This document shows positions 59,933 to 64,000 of a stretch of DNA of 64,000 nt, piece after piece (position 1 is the first letter of the stretch; every line of letters starts with the position of its first letter). Made by a program: the position numbers and the translations under genes. The DNA comes from Thermoleophilia bacterium (GTDB taxonomy: Bacteria > Actinomycetota > Thermoleophilia > Miltoncostaeales > Miltoncostaeaceae), in NCBI GenBank assembly GCA_017882545.1, contig JADGPG010000060.1, forward strand, positions 16,206 to 80,205. Reading direction: 5' to 3'. A model generated the notes under the pieces. That model made no database searches and was not told the DNA's origin. It was given only the letters and a program-made list of their open reading frames with translations.

Positions 59933-61026
59933 CACGGGAGGACGACGCGGTCGCGAACGCGGCCGGAATCGTCGAGAAAGACCATCGACACCGATTGCGG
60001 ACCGTCGTCGACCCGCAGGACACCGTAGACCGCGAGCGATACGATCGCGTCCGCCGATCGTGGGGTCAGCGCCTCGTCACTGCTGCGCGGTCCGCCGCCG
60101 GTACCGACGGTCAGCAGCGGAACCCCGTCGACCACCCGGCGCTCGTACCGGTGCAGGTGGCCCGCGATTACCGCGGTCACCCGGCCCCGAGCGATGGCGA
60201 GCACTGGGTTGCCGGGTGACGGTGGCCTGTGGACGACGAGATAGGTGTGGCGCGCACCGGGCAACGCGAGCGCCGTGCGCACAAATGCAACGTCAGCGCC
60301 GTCCATCTGCAATCCGAGCACGATGAACCGCACGGGGCCGTAACTGAACAGGTATCGGTTGCCGCCGTTCGGCAACCCCAACGCGTCCGCAATCGCGCGG
60401 CCGCCGAAGTACGCCAAATCGTGCTCGCCCATCGTCGAGATGAACGGGCCCTGCGCGAGCAGGGCACGCATCGGGGCGAAGATATTGTGGTCGAACAGCA
60501 CGGGCGCCGACAGCAGATACGTGTTGTCGCCGGGCACGACCGTGAACGCCGGCTCCTGGGCCGCGGCGACCCGGCCGACTGCCCATTCGGCGGCCCCTCC
60601 GGCTCCGAAGTCACCGAACGCCGTAAAGCGCACGACCGCGCCCGGGTCGACGGGGGCCGTCGTGATCGTCCCGGACGCGCGGGCACTCCCGTCAACGACC
60701 GCGACCCACCCCTGGCGCGTGCCGGGCGTGAGTCCCGACAGATTGCCGGTGCCGCTCGTGATCGTGCGCCCCGCGGGCGTCGTCGCGACGATCTGCACAC
60801 GTTTCCCGGATGGGATCTGCCATCGCAGGCTCGCCGTCGTCGGGCCGATCGCCGTGACGTAGGGACCGCGGGTGAACGGATCGGCCGGACTCGGAAGGAT
60901 GTACTGGATCCAAACGAAGATCACCGCGCCGACGAGGATCACCATGAAGCCGGCCGCGACCGACGTCGCAATGAGTGCGCGGCGCAGGCGTCGCTCACGT
61001 CGGGTCAACGGCGTCGTGTCGGACAT
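59932..61026 (-). CDS. Membrane-tethered purple-acid-phosphatase-like metallophosphoesterase
   Basis: A 364-residue protein with an N-terminal membrane anchor (ALIATSVAAGFMVILVGAVI), a fibronectin-like domain (about 57-130, GPYVTAIGPTTASLRWQIPS) and a calcineurin-like phosphatase domain outside the membrane. Metal motifs: AFGDFGAGG, VPGDNTY, STMGEHDLAY, LVVHRPP and AGHLHRYERR. The usual GNH(D/E) is GEHD, so a metal-ligand Asn is replaced by Glu. ATG 61026 is chosen over one six codons upstream. Cotranscribed with the small membrane protein. Confidence 0.83.
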   Translation of the reverse strand: MSDTTPLTRRERRLRRALIATSVAAGFMVILVGAVIFVWIQYILPSPADPFTRGPYVTAIGPTTASLRWQIPSGKRVQIVATTPAGRTITSGTGNLSGLTPGTRQGWVAVVDGSARASGTITTAPVDPGAVVRFTAFGDFGAGGAAEWAVGRVAAAQEPAFTVVPGDNTYLLSAPVLFDHNIFAPMRALLAQGPFISTMGEHDLAYFGGRAIADALGLPNGGNRYLFSYGPVRFIVLGLQMDGADVAFVRTALALPGARHTYLVVHRPPSPGNPVLAIARGRVTAVIAGHLHRYERRVVDGVPLLTVGTGGGPRSSDEALTPRSADAIVSLAVYGVLRVDDGPQSVSMVFLDDSGRVRDRVVLP

Positions 61027-61203
61027 CGGCACCGAGGCTAACACCCTCCCTCCGGGCGCCGACCGGATCGGTGCACCTGTGGGCCGACAACGACGGTGCC
61101 CGGGGGGCCGCTTGACCCCGGGTCTGCGCTAGGTTCGTAGCAGCGTGGCCCTCGGGGTCGGGTCACCCGGGACGGTCCGTGGGGCCGGGAAGCGAGGGAC
61201 GCA

Positions 61204-63267
61204 ATGCAGAGCTTTCCTCCGGAGCGCATCCGGAATGTCGCACTTGTCGGCCACGGCGGCGCGGGCAAGACCACGCTCGCCGAAGCGCTGTTGTTTTGTG
61301 CAGGCGCGATCACCCGCCAGGGGCGCGTCGAGGACGGGACGACCACCACCGATTTCGAGCCGGAGGAAACCGAGCGCGGGATCTCACTGTCGCTGGCGCT
61401 GGCGAGCTTTGAATGGCACGACCACAAGATCAATCTCATCGACTGCCCCGGCTATGCGGACTTCGCCGGAGATGTCGCGGCCGCGCTCACCGTCGCCGAT
61501 CTGGCGATCTTCGTCGTGAGCGCGGTCGAGGGCGTCGAAGTTCAGACGCAGATGGCATGGCGCATGGCCGCCGAACGTGGGCTGCCCCGCATGATCTTCG
61601 TCAACAAGCTCGACCGCGAGCGCGCCAGCTTCGACAGGACCCTGGACGATCTGCAGACCACCTTCGGGGCTGGGGTCGCGCCGCTGGAACTGCCGGTCGG
61701 CGAGGAGCACGGGTTCCGCGGCGTCGCTGACCTGCTGACGGACACCGCGATCACCTACGTGGACGGGACGCCCACGACCGGACCGATTCCCGAAGAGATG
61801 GAGATCGCCGAACACGAGATCCACGACGCCCTCATCGAGGGAATCGTGGTCGCCGACGATGCGCTGATGGAGCGCTACCTCGAGGGCGACATTCCCTGCT
61901 TCGAGGAACTCGAAGGGGCACTCGCCCATGGCGTCGCCGACGCGATCGTCTTTCCCGTGCTCTGCGGATCGGCCAGCGGCAACGTCGCCATCGACCGACT
62001 CGCGAACTTCATCTGCGAGATCGGGTCATCGCCCGTCGATCGCCCTCCCTTGTACGTCGACGGTGACGACGGCCCGCGCGAGCTCACCGTCGACCCTGGC
62101 GGCGATCCGGTGGTCTACGTATTCAAGACGGTCGCCGATCCGTACGTCGGCAAGCTGTCGCTGTTCAAGGTCTATTCGGGAACCGTGCGTCCGGATCTGG
62201 TGCTGACCAACCCGCGCACCCATGCCGATGAGCGACTGCACGCGCTGTTCACGCTTCGCGGCAAGGAGCACATCGACATTTCCGAGGTTCTGGCCGGCGA
62301 CATCGCGGCCGTCGCCAAGCTGACCGAGACGTCGACCGGCGACACGCTGGCCCCCAAGTCGGCGCCGGTCCGCATCACGGCGCCCGCGATACCCGACCCC
62401 GTCCTCTCGATCGCCATCAGCCCGAAGTCCAAGGGCGACGACGACAAGCTCATGACGGCACTCCGGCGGTTGCAGGATGAAGACCCGACCATCGGCGTGC
62501 GCCGCGACGACGAAGGCAGGCAAACCGTGCTGTCCGGAATGGGAGAAACCCATCTGTTTATCGTCGTCGAGCGGCTCCAACGTAAGTTCGGAGTCGCCGT
62601 CGATACCGCCTCGGTGCGCGTTCCCTATCGCGAGACCGTCACCACCGGCGCCGACGCCGTCGGGCGCTACAAGAAGCAGACCGGCGGGCATGGGCAGTTC
62701 GGCGTCGCCGAGCTCCGCGTCGCCCCGGCCGAGCGCGGCGCGGGCTTTACGTTCGTCGACAAGATCGTCGGCGGCGCGATTCCCCGGCAGTTCATCCCGG
62801 CGGTCGAGAAGGGCGTCGCCGAGGCAATGGAGCAAGGTGGATACTTCGGCTTTCCGGTCGTCGACGTCACCGTGACGTGCGTTGACGGCAAGTACCATGC
62901 CGTCGATTCGTCGGAGATGAGCTTCAAGATGGCCGGTTCCCTCGGGTTCCGCGAAGCGCTTGCCAAGGCCCAGCCGGTGCTACTCGAGCCGATCTCCTGG
63001 GTCGAGGTGACGGTCCCGACGGCATACCAGGGCGACGTGATGGGCGACCTGAACGCCCGGCGCGGACGTGTTCAGGGCACCGAGCCGCTCGAGGGCGGCG
63101 AGCACGTCATCCGCGCACTTGTGCCGACGTCCGAGATTCTGCGGTATGCCATCGACCTACGATCGATCACCGGCGGATGGGGGCGCTTCCGCACCGGTCA
63201 CGACCACTATGACCTGATGCCGTCGCACCTCCACGACAACATCGCCAAGGACAGCGACGGGACGTAG
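61204..63267 (+). CDS. Elongation factor G-like GTPase (FusA2 type)
   Basis: A 687-residue translational GTPase paralogue. G1 GHGGAGKTT, switch region PEETERGISLSLALASFEW (EF-G proper has E-x-ERGITI), G3 DCPGYADF, G4 NKLD, G5 GSA, followed by EF-G domains II-V (GRYKKQTGGHGQFGV, then VMGDLNARRGRVQG). This matches the EF-G-like/FusA2 group of actinobacteria, which lacks an established role and does not replace EF-G. It stands alone, not beside rpsL-rpsG-tuf, supporting the paralogue call. ATG 61204, with a TAGGTT -10-like hexamer about 70 bases upstream. Confidence 0.9.
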   Translation: MQSFPPERIRNVALVGHGGAGKTTLAEALLFCAGAITRQGRVEDGTTTTDFEPEETERGISLSLALASFEWHDHKINLIDCPGYADFAGDVAAALTVADLAIFVVSAVEGVEVQTQMAWRMAAERGLPRMIFVNKLDRERASFDRTLDDLQTTFGAGVAPLELPVGEEHGFRGVADLLTDTAITYVDGTPTTGPIPEEMEIAEHEIHDALIEGIVVADDALMERYLEGDIPCFEELEGALAHGVADAIVFPVLCGSASGNVAIDRLANFICEIGSSPVDRPPLYVDGDDGPRELTVDPGGDPVVYVFKTVADPYVGKLSLFKVYSGTVRPDLVLTNPRTHADERLHALFTLRGKEHIDISEVLAGDIAAVAKLTETSTGDTLAPKSAPVRITAPAIPDPVLSIAISPKSKGDDDKLMTALRRLQDEDPTIGVRRDDEGRQTVLSGMGETHLFIVVERLQRKFGVAVDTASVRVPYRETVTTGADAVGRYKKQTGGHGQFGVAELRVAPAERGAGFTFVDKIVGGAIPRQFIPAVEKGVAEAMEQGGYFGFPVVDVTVTCVDGKYHAVDSSEMSFKMAGSLGFREALAKAQPVLLEPISWVEVTVPTAYQGDVMGDLNARRGRVQGTEPLEGGEHVIRALVPTSEILRYAIDLRSITGGWGRFRTGHDHYDLMPSHLHDNIAKDSDGT

Positions 63268-63554
63268 CCGCGACGCACGATCGGCGTGAGGGCTGCGCCT
63301 CCCTCGGGCCCCCGACGGGGGCGCGGTCCATGAATCTGCGCCCGCGCCGCACGTTGCTGTCAACTATTGAGGAATCCGTCGAGGACGCCGATACACGTCT
63401 GGGGAGCGCCGGCGGGCACGTTCTTGGGGAGCTGCCCGCCGAAGTGGTCAGCCAGCAGCGACCGGCGCGTCCGGCTGCTGCTGGCGACCATCTGCCCGTC
63501 TCTCGTTGGGCGGAAGCCTCTGGGCTCCAGCAGCGTCGCGTCACAGGCTCCCGG

Positions 63555-64000
63555 TCATCTGGTCGCGTTGATCGCGTCAAGGACATCCCGAATGCCGCCC
63601 TGGGTCGAGGTGTCGAGCAAGTCGAGCAACTTCTCGACGTCGGCAAACGTCTTCTCCGCCCGGGCGTCGGCGGCGGCGCTCTGCACCGCCTGGCCGACCA
63701 TGATGATCGACAGCAGCACGAGCTGGATGAATGTCTGTGCGACCCATGCGACCAGCAAGATGAGTCCGGGCTTCACGAGAAAGGCGGGGACGTCCGCCTT
63801 CGGTACGGCACCCGACTCCACGAGGATCGCCGGGAGACTCGCGAGGGCGATCAGGCAGAACAGGTAGGCACAAGCCATCGTGCCGACGCCGCGAGTCACC
63901 AGTACCGCGACCTTCGCGTTGAATCCCTCGACGGCCTTGAATTCGGCGCGGACGCCCCGCAGGTGCGGACGCGTGAAGTAGCTGCCGGTATGGGCGTGAA
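63555..64000 (-). CDS. Conserved membrane protein, C-terminal part (runs off right edge)
   Basis: The frame is open from the right edge; about 148 residues are visible. A polar segment (HTGSYFTRPHLRGVRAEFKA) leads to two membrane helices (MACAYLFCLIALASLPAILV and LILLVAWVAQTFIQLVLLSI). A helical tail follows (ADARAEKTFADVEKLLDLLD). I recognise the overall pattern as a conserved uncharacterised actinobacterial membrane protein but cannot name a family. An internal GTG at 63899 exists, but the continuous upstream sequence looks coding, so the true start is outside. Confidence 0.65.
   Translation of the reverse strand, partial: HAHTGSYFTRPHLRGVRAEFKAVEGFNAKVAVLVTRGVGTMACAYLFCLIALASLPAILVESGAVPKADVPAFLVKPGLILLVAWVAQTFIQLVLLSIIMVGQAVQSAAADARAEKTFADVEKLLDLLDTSTQGGIRDVLDAINATR

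Noticed and set aside
61204..63267. Canonical translation elongation factor G
   Set aside because: The switch region is ERGISLSLAL rather than ERGITI, it is isolated from rpsL/rpsG/tuf, and it matches the FusA2-like paralogues.
1..64000. tRNA, rRNA, CRISPR array, insertion sequence or prophage
   Set aside because: No T-loop GGTTCRANNCC context within a cloverleaf, no evenly spaced direct repeats, no transposase, integrase or phage structural motifs were found on reading both strands.

Overview
The window is a gene-dense, very GC-rich (about 68-70% by eye) bacterial chromosome segment with frequent GTG/TTG starts and many 1-8 base stop/start overlaps. Several features point to a deep-branching actinobacterium, most like class Thermoleophilia (Solirubrobacterales or Gaiellales relatives): an actinobacterial-type long isocitrate lyase (ICL2), secreted proteins of the 'NG.I.NGTI' and 'S.N..TTT.TNTG' kinds, paired CHAD genes, and leaderless-looking promoters. 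This assignment is an inference from gene content; no rRNA is present. No tRNA, rRNA, CRISPR array, insertion sequence or phage module was found.

Layout. 1-5.5 kb (minus strand): the N-terminal part of a ferredoxin-type nitrite/sulfite reductase with an operator-like palindrome upstream, a secreted protein, and an operon of a UvrD-like helicase-nuclease interrupted by an in-frame TAA followed by a YhaM-like OB-HD nuclease. 5.5-6.8 kb: a DUF1015 gene. 6.8-15.5 kb (minus): the division/cell-wall (dcw) cluster mraZ-rsmH-ftsL-ftsI-murE-murF-mraY-murD, with textbook MraZ boxes before mraZ; it stops after murD, so ftsW, murG, murC, ftsQ and ftsZ lie elsewhere. 16.0-19.9 kb (plus): a tight operon of Ppx/GppA phosphatase, ExeA-like AAA ATPase, a ribbon-helix-helix-like small protein, two half-CHAD proteins and a metallophosphoesterase, the best candidate here for an undescribed (polyphosphate-linked) system. 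19.9-21.6 kb (minus): glpX, a small protein and a DUF192-like gene. 21.7-27.2 kb (minus): lysA-hom-thrC-thrB-folP, the aspartate-family pathway with dihydropteroate synthase at its end. 27.3-29.5 kb: an alpha/beta hydrolase and family-5 uracil-DNA glycosylase convergent with a LytM-like protein that has lost its zinc ligands. 29.9-32.7 kb (minus): the cytochrome c maturation genes ccmE-ccmF-ccmI-like, where CcmE carries a CPSKF heme motif.

32.8-43.5 kb is a mixed region: a PEP-mutase/isocitrate lyase family enzyme, YjbQ, a quinone oxidoreductase, a 43-residue membrane peptide, a membrane-anchored glutamate-synthase-like flavoprotein, a CDF metal exporter with three C-terminal domains, MBL, HD-GYP, geranylgeranyl-reductase-like, SDR-DUF2867 and PAC2 genes. 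43.5-49.0 kb (minus): a two-component pair, then an ABC exporter and a LolA-like protein, then a SRPBCC protein. 49.3-52.7 kb (plus): a copper module (membrane protein, CopC, DUF1775/YcnI, CopC-CopD fusion). 52.7-64 kb: an AI-2E family permease, ICL2 with two palindromes upstream, a double-DUF4232 lipoprotein, a secreted protein with a strong terminator, a membrane-tethered purple-acid-phosphatase-like protein, an EF-G-like GTPase and a truncated conserved membrane protein at the right edge.
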